Positions 22,374-30,618 of a stretch of 64,000 nucleotides of DNA are shown piece after piece. Made by a program: the position numbers and the translations under genes. Under the pieces are notes generated by a model. The model was not told the DNA's origin. It saw only the letters and a list, made by a program, of their open reading frames with translations, and ran no database searches. Source of the DNA: Paenibacillus sp. FSL H8-0048 (GTDB lineage Bacteria > Bacillota > Bacilli > Paenibacillales > Paenibacillaceae); NCBI RefSeq assembly GCF_038002825.1, contig NZ_JBBODF010000001.1, positions 6,572,001 to 6,636,000 on the forward strand. Reading direction: 5' to 3'. The stretch's first letter is position 1. Each line of letters begins with the position of its first letter.

Positions 22374-23768
22374 TTGAAAAAAAGCGGGTCGTTTTATGTC
22401 AAAAATAACAAGCATTTTGAATCTAGATATAGAAAGTATGTAATTGAATCTGTACATGAAAACACATTGTCTCACTCAGAACAAAAAGAAGGTGCCGCAG
22501 ATCTGATGCAGCATTTAATAGAATATGAAAATATCAATCAAACGGTATTGGGAAGTTACCTGACAACTTTATTATTTAAAGCAAAAAAAGAACCAAGATA
22601 TTATGTGAGTGAGAGAATTAGCATTCTAAAAATAATATATAAGTTCGCTCTAGATAATAAAGCGTGGTTTGATTTATGGAGATCCTATTACCTAATACAG
22701 AAACATCTAATAACCGAAGGAATAGGTATCATAGACACCCAAATTCAGTTTGAATTAATGGATTTATTTAGGTACTTCATGCCTAGTAAAAAGGTTCCAT
22801 TGGGAATTGATAAGTATGGAAAACTGATTATTGATAAACCTCCATTTTATATAACAGAAAAAGTGTTGAATATGTTTGATGATCAACTATCAATAGGAAG
22901 AAAAAAGACCAAAGAACTGTATACTATCCAATTGCATGCTGCTGAACTGTTAATTTTTCATTCATTTTCTTTCGGACTATACGATGAGGACAGTTTGGAC
23001 TTACTTTCGAAATCACAGTTAAATTATGATATGTTAAAAAACAACAAAATTTCCTTGCCCAGAACAATAAAATGGAGTGAATATGAAACTGATATTTTGG
23101 AGAATAATAGAAAGTTTACTATGAATCCTAACGGAGTTGTAATTGATTGCTATAATGCAGGGGATATAGATCAAGTCATTCTGTTGGAAAGAAAAGGGCA
23201 TTTGTTATTCAAAGTTCATTTTTCTTCTTTTGGTCATAAATTAAATCATAAAGATGAATTAATAGAAGATTCAAGCGGATCTGAGTTTTGTGGATACTTT
23301 AGTTTGCTTGGATTCCCTACAAGTCAATTTGGACATACTGTTGACTTTCTTGAGTTTGAGTTCATTTTGTACGATTTCATTTGGGAGTGCTATGCTGATA
23401 TAGTATGTGGTTCTGACTTTATTTTTAGGAAATTCGGGATGAAATCAATTAACGTAAGTTCTTTAAACAGCGAGGAAGCTAATGACTTATCTAAAGAACA
23501 AAAAACGATAGGTAAAAGGTTTGTACCGAGACCTATACATCAAAAAGCAAAATTAATTTCAACAAGTATCGGCGACTATGAGAATGAGTTGAAAAAACAT
23601 TTTGTACCAGGACATGTAAGAAAGTTACCAGAAGGGCAAAGTGCAAGTCGAGAAGCTGTAAGTCACGCAACTGAGCATGGTATTGAAATTCCGTTAGGGC
23701 ATACTTTTGTTCGTCCCTACAATCCCCAAGAAGAAAGAGTCAGAACACATTATATAAAAGTTTTGTGA
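22374..23768 (+). CDS. Unknown AT-rich cargo protein, 464 aa
   Basis: The start was placed at TTG 22374, four bases after GGAGGTGAGG; the longer frame lacks an RBS. The N-terminal about 200 residues are helical and charged; the middle is beta-rich (GVVIDCYNAGDIDQVILLER, KVHFSSFGHKLN). The conserved-looking C-terminus reads VPGHVRKLPEGQSASREA then IEIPLGHTFVRPYNP, a GHxRxLPxG...IPxGxTFVRP pattern I associate with C-terminal tails of other uncharacterised phage/defence-island proteins. No enzyme motif is seen. AT-rich; last gene of the tRNA-Leu island. Confidence 0.7.
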   Translation: MKKSGSFYVKNNKHFESRYRKYVIESVHENTLSHSEQKEGAADLMQHLIEYENINQTVLGSYLTTLLFKAKKEPRYYVSERISILKIIYKFALDNKAWFDLWRSYYLIQKHLITEGIGIIDTQIQFELMDLFRYFMPSKKVPLGIDKYGKLIIDKPPFYITEKVLNMFDDQLSIGRKKTKELYTIQLHAAELLIFHSFSFGLYDEDSLDLLSKSQLNYDMLKNNKISLPRTIKWSEYETDILENNRKFTMNPNGVVIDCYNAGDIDQVILLERKGHLLFKVHFSSFGHKLNHKDELIEDSSGSEFCGYFSLLGFPTSQFGHTVDFLEFEFILYDFIWECYADIVCGSDFIFRKFGMKSINVSSLNSEEANDLSKEQKTIGKRFVPRPIHQKAKLISTSIGDYENELKKHFVPGHVRKLPEGQSASREAVSHATEHGIEIPLGHTFVRPYNPQEERVRTHYIKVL

Positions 23769-23915
23769 TGACATTTGCGCTACTTGACTATATTGTATTG
23801 ATTAGCTTGTCTTGGCCAACGTGTCATAAATCAGGCGGCAGGATAGAAAATTTATTGCTTTTCCCATTTATCAAGCAGGCCCATGCAACTGCACGGGCCC
23901 CTTAATCCATTCATT

Positions 23916-24971
23916 TCACTTCCCCCCACCCGGAAGCACAACCTCATGCCCAACGGTTGCGGCCATGCGGGCAATCGACTTCGGATCGGAATTTCTAACA
24001 TTTACGTCGATGCGGGGGGTGTAGGCGGCTTCCAGCCTTGCAGCTTCTTCGTCGGATAGCTTGATCGAGAGGGCTTTTATCGCATCGTCAATATGACTGG
24101 TTTTGAGAGCTCCCACGATGGGGGCGGCAACGACTGGGTTGCGGTACAGCCAGGCGAGTGAGATTTCGGCGCGGCTAACTCCGCGTTCCTTTGCAACTTG
24201 ACCGATGGCTTCCACAATCTTTTGGTCGGCTGTCGCAGTTGCCTGATAGTATTGGGCAGCACCGGCTTCGGTCTCGGAGCGGGGCGTTTGTGTACCCCAA
24301 GGCCGGGCAAGGACGCCTCGCGACAGCGGACTGAAGACCATGGTCTGAATCCCTTCGTCAGCACAGAGCGGGAGCATCTCGTTCTCTTCCTCGCGGGCGA
24401 TCAGGTTGTAGTTGTGTTGCATGGTGATGAAGCGGGCCCAACTGTTCTTTTTCTGGAGATGCAGAGCCTTGGCGAACTGCCAAGTTCTCATGGTGGAGGC
24501 GCCCAGATAGCGCACTTTGCCCATTTTTACGAGATCATGAAGGGCTTCAAGTGTCTCTTCCCACGGTGTAAAAGGGTCCGCACGATGAATCTGGTACAGG
24601 TCGATATAATCTGTCCCAAGACGCCGCAGGCTGTGGTCAATTTCCGTCATAATCGCCTTGCGAGAGAGCCCGAATGAGTTAGGTCCTGAACGCATGGGAG
24701 CCCCCAGCTTGGTGGCAATGACGACGTTCTCCCGTGTAGCGTAATCCTTGATCGCCCTGCCGAGGCTCTCCTCGCTGGTTCCGTGCGAATACAGATTAGC
24801 GGTATCGAAGAAGTTGATTCCCGCCTCAAGCGCATGTCTGATCACAAGACGGCTGCCTTCCTCGCCCAGCGCCCAGCCAGGGTAACCAATGAGGGGATCA
24901 CCAAAACCCATACAGCCGATACAGACCGGTGAAACTTCGAGGCCGGAGTGGCCTAGTTTAATATATTGCAT
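23916..24971 (-). CDS. Aldo/keto reductase, 351 aa
   Basis: Typical AKR of the YajO/GPR type. The catalytic tetrad is visible: Asp and Tyr in FFDTANLYSHG (near residues 55-60), Lys in IATKLG, His in LYQIHRAD. The C-terminal NADP-binding segment is VVAAPIVGALKTSHIDDAI. It reduces aldehydes or ketones with NADPH; the substrate cannot be read from the sequence. ATG 24971 follows AGGAGGTATTC. It lies 115 bp downstream of an AraC regulator gene on the same strand, which probably controls it. Confidence 0.92.
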   Translation of the reverse strand: MQYIKLGHSGLEVSPVCIGCMGFGDPLIGYPGWALGEEGSRLVIRHALEAGINFFDTANLYSHGTSEESLGRAIKDYATRENVVIATKLGAPMRSGPNSFGLSRKAIMTEIDHSLRRLGTDYIDLYQIHRADPFTPWEETLEALHDLVKMGKVRYLGASTMRTWQFAKALHLQKKNSWARFITMQHNYNLIAREEENEMLPLCADEGIQTMVFSPLSRGVLARPWGTQTPRSETEAGAAQYYQATATADQKIVEAIGQVAKERGVSRAEISLAWLYRNPVVAAPIVGALKTSHIDDAIKALSIKLSDEEAARLEAAYTPRIDVNVRNSDPKSIARMAATVGHEVVLPGGGK

Positions 24972-25086
24972 GAATACCTCCTGAATAAATTTTATTCTTG
25001 TTGAACCTTATTGAAGGTATCCATAATATACAGCGAATGCCCAAACCACCGGTACTCCGATCCGATCAAAAGGTTGCCTAATCCTA

Positions 25087-26001
25087 TCACGGACGACTTT
25101 TAAACTTCTTCATGTCCTCTTTGGGTGGAGAGCCAAACATCCTGGAATACTCCCGGCTGAATTGCGTCGGACTTTCATAACCTACCTGATAAGCAGCACC
25201 CGCTGCATTCTCTGACCCGGATAGTAATAGGCGGCGGGCTTCCTGAAGTCTTAGCTGTTTTTGAAATTGAATCGGGCTCATGCCGGTGATTTCCTTGAAA
25301 TGCCGATGGAATGACGGAACACTCATCTTCGCGATGTGTGCCAGATCCTCGATGCGGAATGCTTCCTGATAATGATTCAGAATGTGCTCGATGGCATTTT
25401 TAATATGAACGCTTGGACTCCCCTCCGTTACAATTTGTCTTAAGGAGTCACCGTGTTCACCATGCAGTATCTTGTATAGAATTTCTTTGGCAAAAAGCGG
25501 CGCCAGACCAGGAATATCTTCAGGTGTATCCAGCAGCCGAACCAGCCTCACAACAGCATCTAACAGAGGGACATCCAATTCGCCAACATTCATACCGCGT
25601 TTGGATGTTCCTTTGAAGTTCCCCTTGAGTGTATCATCGCCTACTAGCTCTAAAATGTGGCCGGGCGTAAATTCAATCCTACAGGTTAAGTTGGGCACTT
25701 CGGGCGTTGCTTCCAGCACTTCGGCAACGATCGGCAAATCCATAGAGGCTACAAGGTAGTGTGGGGGACCATACCGGTAGCGCTCATTACCAATAACTAT
25801 ATCTTTTAGACCTTGAACGACGATACAGAGTGAGGGGTTGTTAAGCTTGAAGGGAGGTTCAGTCTCGGTAGAATGGTAAGGAATAGAACAACGGGAAAAG
25901 CTGAGGGACGAAACTAATGTAGAGTGGGGACCATCTATAGGAGTATGGCGATCCACGAGCTCCGCAAGCTCTTTTTGCAAATAATCATTAAGGTCAAACA
26001 T
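25087..26001 (-). CDS. AraC family regulator with AraC_N cupin domain, 304 aa
   Basis: The N-terminal AraC_N type effector domain (about residues 15-190; FKLNNPSLCIVVQGLKDIVI, YLVASMDLPIVAEVLEA) is followed by two C-terminal HTH motifs: FRIEDLAHIAKMSVPSFHRH with FKEITGMSPIQFQKQLRLQE, and AAYQVGYESPTQFSREYSRM. ATG 26001 has AGGAGGAACCCT upstream. AraC_N regulators commonly sit beside aldo/keto reductases or short-chain dehydrogenases in response to reactive or xenobiotic compounds, as here. Confidence 0.9.
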   Translation of the reverse strand: MFDLNDYLQKELAELVDRHTPIDGPHSTLVSSLSFSRCSIPYHSTETEPPFKLNNPSLCIVVQGLKDIVIGNERYRYGPPHYLVASMDLPIVAEVLEATPEVPNLTCRIEFTPGHILELVGDDTLKGNFKGTSKRGMNVGELDVPLLDAVVRLVRLLDTPEDIPGLAPLFAKEILYKILHGEHGDSLRQIVTEGSPSVHIKNAIEHILNHYQEAFRIEDLAHIAKMSVPSFHRHFKEITGMSPIQFQKQLRLQEARRLLLSGSENAAGAAYQVGYESPTQFSREYSRMFGSPPKEDMKKFKSRP

Positions 26002-26246
26002 AGGGTTCCTCCTGTAAAAGCTTTATCTTTAGGTCTATGTAATGTTCATCATGATAACCATCCGTTGTTATTCGCGTACCTTATTTTAACATAGGAATGT
26101 GAAAAGCTAATAACAGAAACCCCGTCAACCTTATTGCCGCATGAACAACTGCTGTATGCAAAATAACCCCACAAAGTGGGGCTTTAGCGTAGGTGATGAC
26201 TCAGGTACTTTGCGGGGACCCCAAAACTTATAGATTCTTATCTATC

Positions 26247-26271
26247 AAAAAAAGAGCTACTGTCGTAGCTC
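26247..26271 (-). terminator. Minus-strand intrinsic terminator
   Basis: GAGCTAC-TGTC-GTAGCTC with an A-run at 26247-26253, reading GAGCTAC...GTAGCTC-TTTTTTT on the minus strand. It ends a short leftward transcript with only a tiny ORF ahead of it. A second weak hairpin, ACCCCAC-AAA-GTGGGG, lies at 26166-26181. Confidence 0.8.
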
Positions 26272-26282
26272 CCTCACAAAAA

Positions 26283-26339
26283 CTATTCTGGCATGATCCA
26301 GACAATCTCGCACATGGGATACATTTGATTATTCAGCAC
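26283..26339 (-). CDS. Possible 18-aa peptide ORF
   Basis: GGGAGGTAACAAA precedes GTG 26339; the product VLNNQMYPMCEIVWIMPE ends 12 bp before a strong minus-strand terminator. A ribosome-binding site and terminator of this quality around so short a frame suggest a real small transcript, either peptide-coding or a small RNA. The plus-strand frame through this region is judged a shadow. Confidence 0.3.
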   Translation of the reverse strand: MLNNQMYPMCEIVWIMPE

Positions 26340-26435
26340 TTTGTTACCTCCCAAATGGTTATACATCATCCTATGCTAATGCCCACTTCAAGAGCTGGGC
26401 GGGTACCCACGCAATAACGTATTCCTTAATCATTA

Positions 26436-26729
26436 TTAAATGAAAAATGGAAGCAAGTACAAAGCTGTAATGGCACCATAGGGGATAGGTCTTGGATAAA
26501 AGCGGCGGCGCGGGTAGAAACCCGGATAGTATCCGAATTGTCTGTAGGTTGTTGCGTTAGCAGGCATTCCGTTCATCTGGCCAACCATTTCATTGGTGGG
26601 AATGGCAAGTATAACGTTGTTCTGATCGATTTGAGCAATAAACCCGTCGTGAGACTGACCATCACTTGTAGTAATACCGACATACTTATTCATACAATTC
26701 CAGGCAACTTGTTGATAATTCGTTTCCAT
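26436..26729 (-). CDS. Sm-like-fold hypothetical protein, 97 aa
   Basis: GAGGAGGTTACCCC precedes ATG 26729. Residues 10-50 (NKYVGITTSDGQSHDGFIAQ, IDQNNVILAIPTNE) have the short beta-strand pattern of small Sm/LSm-like folds; a Tyr/Pro/Arg-rich tail (YYPGFYPRRRFYPRPIPYG) and a hydrophobic end follow. Similar proteins occur in Bacillus and Paenibacillus, some in spores. Role unknown. Confidence 0.6.
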   Translation of the reverse strand: METNYQQVAWNCMNKYVGITTSDGQSHDGFIAQIDQNNVILAIPTNEMVGQMNGMPANATTYRQFGYYPGFYPRRRFYPRPIPYGAITALYLLPFFI

Positions 26730-26867
26730 GGGGTAACCTCCTCAAATACTATCTCGTCAATAGTCTATGGACTATAACCTATATCCATCACGGCATATGC
26801 CTATAGCACACAAAATTCATAATGAATTAATCCTGTAAAATATAACTGCTGCCAGTAGCTACCTTGC

Positions 26868-26916
26868 AATAAACAGTAGTCAATGGTAATCTTTGTATCA
26901 GGGACTACTGTTTATT
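26868..26916. promoter_or_regulatory. Long perfect inverted repeat upstream of padR
   Basis: AATAAACAGTAGTC (26868-26881) and GACTACTGTTTATT (26903-26916): perfect 14-base arms with a 21-nt spacer, 32 bp before the padR start. It may be the PadR operator or a transcript hairpin; no T-run follows. Confidence 0.55.
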
Positions 26917-26948
26917 ACACAGTACTAAGTAAAGCGTGGTGATAAGGA

Positions 26949-27266
26949 TTGAATGTTCAGTTCAAGAAGGGTGTGCTGGAGCTATGTGTGCTTGTGTTGA
27001 CCTCACAGAAGGACCGGTACGGATATGAGCTGGTGGAGCAGATCTCGCAGAAATTTGCCATTGCGGAGGGAACCATCTATCCATTGTTAAGAAGGCTGGC
27101 GGCAGACGGGTTATTCTCAACCTATTTATCCGAATCGGAGGAGGGGCCGCCCCGGAAGTACTATAAGATTACCGATGAAGGAAGGAGAGTCATGCACGAC
27201 ATGATTGAGGAATGGAATGCTTTTGCAATAGGGGTGCAGGAGATTATTAAGGGGGGATCGGATTGA
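26949..27266 (+). CDS. PadR family transcriptional regulator, 105 aa
   Basis: A PadR winged helix: MNVQFKKGVLELCVLVLTSQ, YGYELVEQISQKFAIAEGTI, YPLLRRLAADGLFSTYL and PPRKYYKITDEGRRVM. PadR-s1 length. The start is TTG 26949 with AAGGATTG-type upstream bases. It overlaps the next gene by four bases, forming the common PadR-DUF1700-DUF4097 operon, which likely responds to envelope or drug stress and is auto-regulated through the inverted repeat just upstream. Confidence 0.92.
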   Translation: MNVQFKKGVLELCVLVLTSQKDRYGYELVEQISQKFAIAEGTIYPLLRRLAADGLFSTYLSESEEGPPRKYYKITDEGRRVMHDMIEEWNAFAIGVQEIIKGGSD

Positions 27267-27823
27267 ATAAAGAGGCCTATCTGAATGAATTGGCACGGTA
27301 TCTGAAGCTGCTTCCTCCTGAGGAATGTGCCGAGCTTATGGGGGAGTTCAAGGAGCATTTCGAGTTTGCCCGGTTAAGCGGGCGGTCTGAAGCAGACGTA
27401 ATTACCAAGCTGGGCCACCCCCGGGTGATTGCCCGTGAACTACTGACCCAGTCACAGATTGAGCGAGCGGACAAATCCCCAACCCTCGTAAGCGTGACGA
27501 GAGCGGTTATGGCCACGGTGAGCTTAGGATTGTTCAACTTGGTTATCGTTCTGCTACCTTTTATCACTTCCTTAACTGTGATTGCCGGGGTATTCGTGGT
27601 TGCTATTTCCCTGCTTATTTCTCCGGTTCTGTTAATTCTTCAGTATCAGTCGATTGCGCTGTCTATCAATAGCCTTTTTCTGATGCTGGGCATGGTCGGC
27701 GTGGGACTGCTAGTAGCCCTTGGAACATTGAAGCTCACCCGGCTGTATTACCATCTTGTGATCCGGTACCTGAAGTATAATCTGACAGTTATCAAGAAGG
27801 ATGTGGTTTCTTTTGAAAAATAG
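27263..27823 (+). CDS. DUF1700 (HAAS) membrane protein, 186 aa
   Basis: The N-terminal HAAS-type helical domain (MNKEAYLNELARYLKLLPPE, GEFKEHFEFARLSGRSEADV, LGHPRVIARELL) is followed by about four membrane helices (VTRAVMATVSLGLFNLVIVL onwards). TTG 27263 overlaps padR; GGGGGGATCGGA is the RBS. HAAS proteins are encoded with PadR regulators and are thought to work as their membrane-linked partners. Confidence 0.88.
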   Translation: MNKEAYLNELARYLKLLPPEECAELMGEFKEHFEFARLSGRSEADVITKLGHPRVIARELLTQSQIERADKSPTLVSVTRAVMATVSLGLFNLVIVLLPFITSLTVIAGVFVVAISLLISPVLLILQYQSIALSINSLFLMLGMVGVGLLVALGTLKLTRLYYHLVIRYLKYNLTVIKKDVVSFEK

Positions 27824-28589
27824 ATCCCGGAACGTAACCAGACTTGCCCTGCTCCTGATTGCAACTGGAGTTATTGGAAATGTAGTGCTGTATCTGTTAG
27901 GCAATTCACCCTTCAATGTGCATGAGCTATCGTTTGAACAGCCTGTCCGGATGGACCAGACCACCAGCGTTCTTCTTCAAAATCAGATTGGAACGATTGA
28001 TGTGGTTCCCATTCAGGGAGATGAAATCAAGGCAACCTTAGGCGGGAAGACGACCAAGGCATTAATGAAGGATTACAAGCTGGACATTACTCAGGATCAG
28101 GGGCAGACCCGGATAAAGGTTGTTCAGGATAACCGCTACCGCTTTTTTGACATCTATACGGAGCTTAAGCTCACGGTTGGGATTCCTGCGACCCGGCTAG
28201 ACCAGCTTGAGGTGGTAACGGACTCCGGAAAAATTGATATCGGCCCCGTCCTGGCGAAGGAATACCGGGTGGTAAGCGACTCGGGAGCGATCAAGCTGGT
28301 TATCGCAGAGGGGATTATCCATGCGAAGACGGATACGGGGAAAATCACCGCCTCGGTTGAGCACATTAGTCAGGATATCCATGCCACCTCGGACAGTGGA
28401 GATATTACTATCCAGACGGCTGAAGCGCCTAAGGCCCTTCGCACCCAGTTCTCTGCGGATTCTGGAACGGTTCAGGTCACGCTGCCGGATTATCAGGAAG
28501 GTTCTATCGGTGAGGGCGGGCCGCTCGTCGAGCTGATCTCTGACACCGGAGACCTTAAGGTGGAACAGTATTCAGGCGAAGGTGCATAG
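27813..28589 (+). CDS. DUF4097 beta-repeat envelope protein, about 258 aa
   Basis: A single N-terminal membrane helix (NVTRLALLLIATGVIGNVVL) precedes a right-handed beta-repeat domain with recurring TDSGKI/SDSGAI/TDTGKI/SDSGDI turns (about residues 130-250), characteristic of DUF4097 (adhesin-like beta-solenoid). The start TTG 27813 is preferred; ATG 27801 sits directly on the AAGAAGG RBS. It overlaps the DUF1700 gene. The domain would lie outside the membrane. Confidence 0.85.
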   Translation: MKNRSRNVTRLALLLIATGVIGNVVLYLLGNSPFNVHELSFEQPVRMDQTTSVLLQNQIGTIDVVPIQGDEIKATLGGKTTKALMKDYKLDITQDQGQTRIKVVQDNRYRFFDIYTELKLTVGIPATRLDQLEVVTDSGKIDIGPVLAKEYRVVSDSGAIKLVIAEGIIHAKTDTGKITASVEHISQDIHATSDSGDITIQTAEAPKALRTQFSADSGTVQVTLPDYQEGSIGEGGPLVELISDTGDLKVEQYSGEGA

Positions 28590-28605
28590 ATATATATTTA
28601 TCATT

Positions 28606-28989
28606 TTAAGGAGCGGCTACTTCTACTTTAATTCGATCGGGGTCTTCAAAAAATAGAGCATAATAATGTTCTCCGCCTGCAAAAGGATGCCTGTCCTCGT
28701 AAAGAATATTCATACCTTTAGCACGAATCCTTGTAGTCAGTTCATCTACTTGTTCTCTTAAATTTGCATGGAATGCCAGATGATTCAATCCAATCTGACT
28801 GCGATGATAAGAGGCTTCCAGGTATTTTTCTTTGGTTTGAACGAAGACAAGGTAGGTGTTACCTGATTTCCAACTGATGCCTTCTTCCCATTGCTGATAT
28901 AGAGTATAACCCAGCTCAGACAGAAACCATCCCCAGAACTCTGCCGAACGTCTAAGGTCTGAAACGTTAATTTCGATATGATGTATCAA
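28606..28989 (-). CDS. VOC family protein (glyoxalase/bleomycin-resistance fold), 127 aa
   Basis: The start was placed at TTG 28989, after AAGGAGGTCCAACTCA. The product has the paired beta-alpha-beta-beta-beta modules: LIHHIEINVSDLRRSAEFWG, IGLNHLAFHANLREQVDELT and HYYALFFEDPDRIKVEV, with metal-ligand-like His and Glu at the usual places. The substrate is unknown; it could be a dioxygenase, a thiol transferase or a binding protein. Single gene. Confidence 0.85.
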   Translation of the reverse strand: MIHHIEINVSDLRRSAEFWGWFLSELGYTLYQQWEEGISWKSGNTYLVFVQTKEKYLEASYHRSQIGLNHLAFHANLREQVDELTTRIRAKGMNILYEDRHPFAGGEHYYALFFEDPDRIKVEVAAP

Positions 28990-29157
28990 TGAGTTGGACC
29001 TCCTTGTTATTTGCCTAACCAATTATCAGTAAGGTTTAAAATGGACGGCGGTGCTCGGGTAATTAGTTTGCTAGATCGTCAGTCCGCCATGCTGGAAACA
29101 ATAAAGGTTAGAAAATAGTTACCAGAATAACCATCTCCATCTTAATTGGGGGACGGT

Positions 29158-29385
29158 TTATTCATTCGTTTTACCTTCAACCCGCAGTCTAATGACTGGT
29201 GAAATACTTTTCATATCCACATATGGCACCCAAACCGGCCCCTCGATGGTATTGATCTTTACCCGATCAGGATCTGCTGATACCTCCGGAATGCCTTTCG
29301 CCTTTCCTCCACCATGAAGCCATACAACAATCATTTCTCGGTTTACGGCCGCAGTCTTAATGCTTTGTTTAAGTTGTTTATCCAT
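29158..29385 (-). CDS. Small hypothetical protein, 75 aa
   Basis: The start MDKQLKQSIKTAAVNREMIV is preceded by a poor RBS (GGGGTGCAATA). The second half, VKINTIEGPVWVPYVDMKSI, looks like a small beta-barrel. It resembles short Bacillus/Paenibacillus proteins with an N-terminal helix and a YolD-like strand region, without firm assignment. Confidence 0.5.
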   Translation of the reverse strand: MDKQLKQSIKTAAVNREMIVVWLHGGGKAKGIPEVSADPDRVKINTIEGPVWVPYVDMKSISPVIRLRVEGKTNE

Positions 29386-29433
29386 TATTGCACCCCGGAG
29401 CTTTTCTGATTATTATACAGCCACTTTATAGCT

Positions 29434-29449
29434 AAGGAAAATTTTCCTT
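29434..29449. promoter_or_regulatory. Perfect 16-bp palindrome AAGGAAAATTTTCCTT
   Basis: It lies in the divergent gap between the 29158 and 29593 genes. Related palindromes occur at 30536-30551 (AGGAAAAGTTTCCTTA) and 21878-21893 (AGGAATATTTTCTTAC), two of them within 160 bp of a start codon. Confidence 0.4.
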
Positions 29450-29592
29450 ACATGATTCTCACTTCTTTACCATTCCACATATTACCTCAATAACCCTTAA
29501 GTGTATTGTGAATTCCTGTCGAGAAACAGACTGTTTGTTCGCCTTTATTTAGTGTAGGCTTGATGCATACATATTAAAGGAGATGGAAGTTT

Positions 29593-30483
29593 GTGAAAAA
29601 GAAAATAGGCATTATAAGTAAGTTGGCAATGGTGATGAGTCTATTGTTATCTATTATTTTGATCCACCCAACAGTGCAAGGGAATGTTTCATATGCCGAG
29701 GGTGGGACAGTAGCTGATGGGATGCAGGGAGCATTACCTCCAGATGGAACAATAGTATCTGCAAATAACTCATACGGTGGGATGACACCTAACAATGTAG
29801 TAGATTCAAATTTAGAGACTTTTTGGAATAGCGGTGGGTATAACGGTTCTATAGAAATGAAATTTCCTGAAGAATTATATTTGGATTTTGTTCAAATAGC
29901 ATCTTCTGCTAGTCCCAAAACGAATGTTACTTACAAGATATATGGTTTACAGTCGGGAGCTTGGGTTGATATATCTGGAAAAGTTAATAGGGATGTAGAG
30001 AATCATGCAACTAAAAAATACACTATTTTAGAACCCTTTGTTGTAAAACCCGGAAAGTATAACGGTATTAAGATAGAATGTACTGGAAGTAGTACTTGGA
30101 TCGCTATTAGCGAAATCACGGTAGGATATTCAACACTTAATCCAACTCCTGTACCTACAGTAGAACCAACACCAGAACCAACGGTTACTCCAGAACCAAC
30201 TATTGAGCCAACGCCAACAGTAACACCGTCACCAACTCCCGAACAACCTACAGGAGATCGCGCAATCCTGGTTGTAACGATGAACACTGGACTTGAAAAA
30301 GAATTTGATCTTCCTATGTCTGAGGTCAATGCCTTTTTAAACTGGTACGATACAGCCTCTGGATCGGCCCGTTATGGAATTAATAAGCACGACAATAACA
30401 AAGGGCCATTTACCAGTCGTATTGATTATGTAATCTTTGATAAGATACTCACGTTCAGTGTGGACGAGTATTCTACAAAATAG
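29593..30483 (+). CDS. Secreted discoidin-like protein with PT-rich linker and shared C-terminal domain, 296 aa
   Basis: GTG 29593 follows AAGGAGATGG. A signal peptide (KLAMVMSLLLSIILIHPTVQ) precedes a discoidin/F5-8-type-C-like domain at about 50-180 (MTPNNVVDSNLETFWNSGGY, FPEELYLDFVQIAS, YNGIKIECTGSSTWIAISEI), a Pro/Thr/Glu linker at about 185-222, and a C-terminal domain of about 75 residues: GDRAILVVTMNTGLEKEFDL, MSEVNAFLNWYDTASG, YGINKHDNNKGPF, YVIFDKILTFSVDEY. The same C-terminal domain ends the protein at 31691-32587. Probably carbohydrate- or wall-binding outside the cell. Confidence 0.8.
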   Translation: MKKKIGIISKLAMVMSLLLSIILIHPTVQGNVSYAEGGTVADGMQGALPPDGTIVSANNSYGGMTPNNVVDSNLETFWNSGGYNGSIEMKFPEELYLDFVQIASSASPKTNVTYKIYGLQSGAWVDISGKVNRDVENHATKKYTILEPFVVKPGKYNGIKIECTGSSTWIAISEITVGYSTLNPTPVPTVEPTPEPTVTPEPTIEPTPTVTPSPTPEQPTGDRAILVVTMNTGLEKEFDLPMSEVNAFLNWYDTASGSARYGINKHDNNKGPFTSRIDYVIFDKILTFSVDEYSTK

Positions 30484-30498
30484 AATTTTGTCTTAGCC

Positions 30499-30568
30499 AA
30501 TCCCGCCAGTAATGGCGGGATGTTTTTTTGCATTCAGGAAAAGTTTCCTTACTCACATATACATAATG
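30499..30568. repeat. Terminator hairpin and palindrome segment shared with 21841-21907
   Basis: TCCCGCCAGTAATGGCGGGA with a T-run terminates the 29593 gene; the following GCATTCAGGAAAAGTTTCCTTACTCACATATACATA matches the block after the 21112 gene at roughly 28 of 35 positions. This segment precedes the 30619 gene. Confidence 0.55.
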
Positions 30569-30618
30569 TTCCAAATGATTTATATTTGATGTACATATAT
30601 AAACACGGAGGGGTATTA

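Noticed and set aside
26193..26417. Plus-strand ORF of 74 codons in the 26.0-26.4 kb gap
   Set aside because: No RBS, and it runs through a minus-strand terminator and small ORF with better signals.
30120..30245. Short tandem PT/EPT repeats, considered as a CRISPR-like or satellite array
   Set aside because: These are codon-level repeats encoding Pro/Thr/Glu linkers of secreted proteins (also at 33340-33450); there are no unique spacers.
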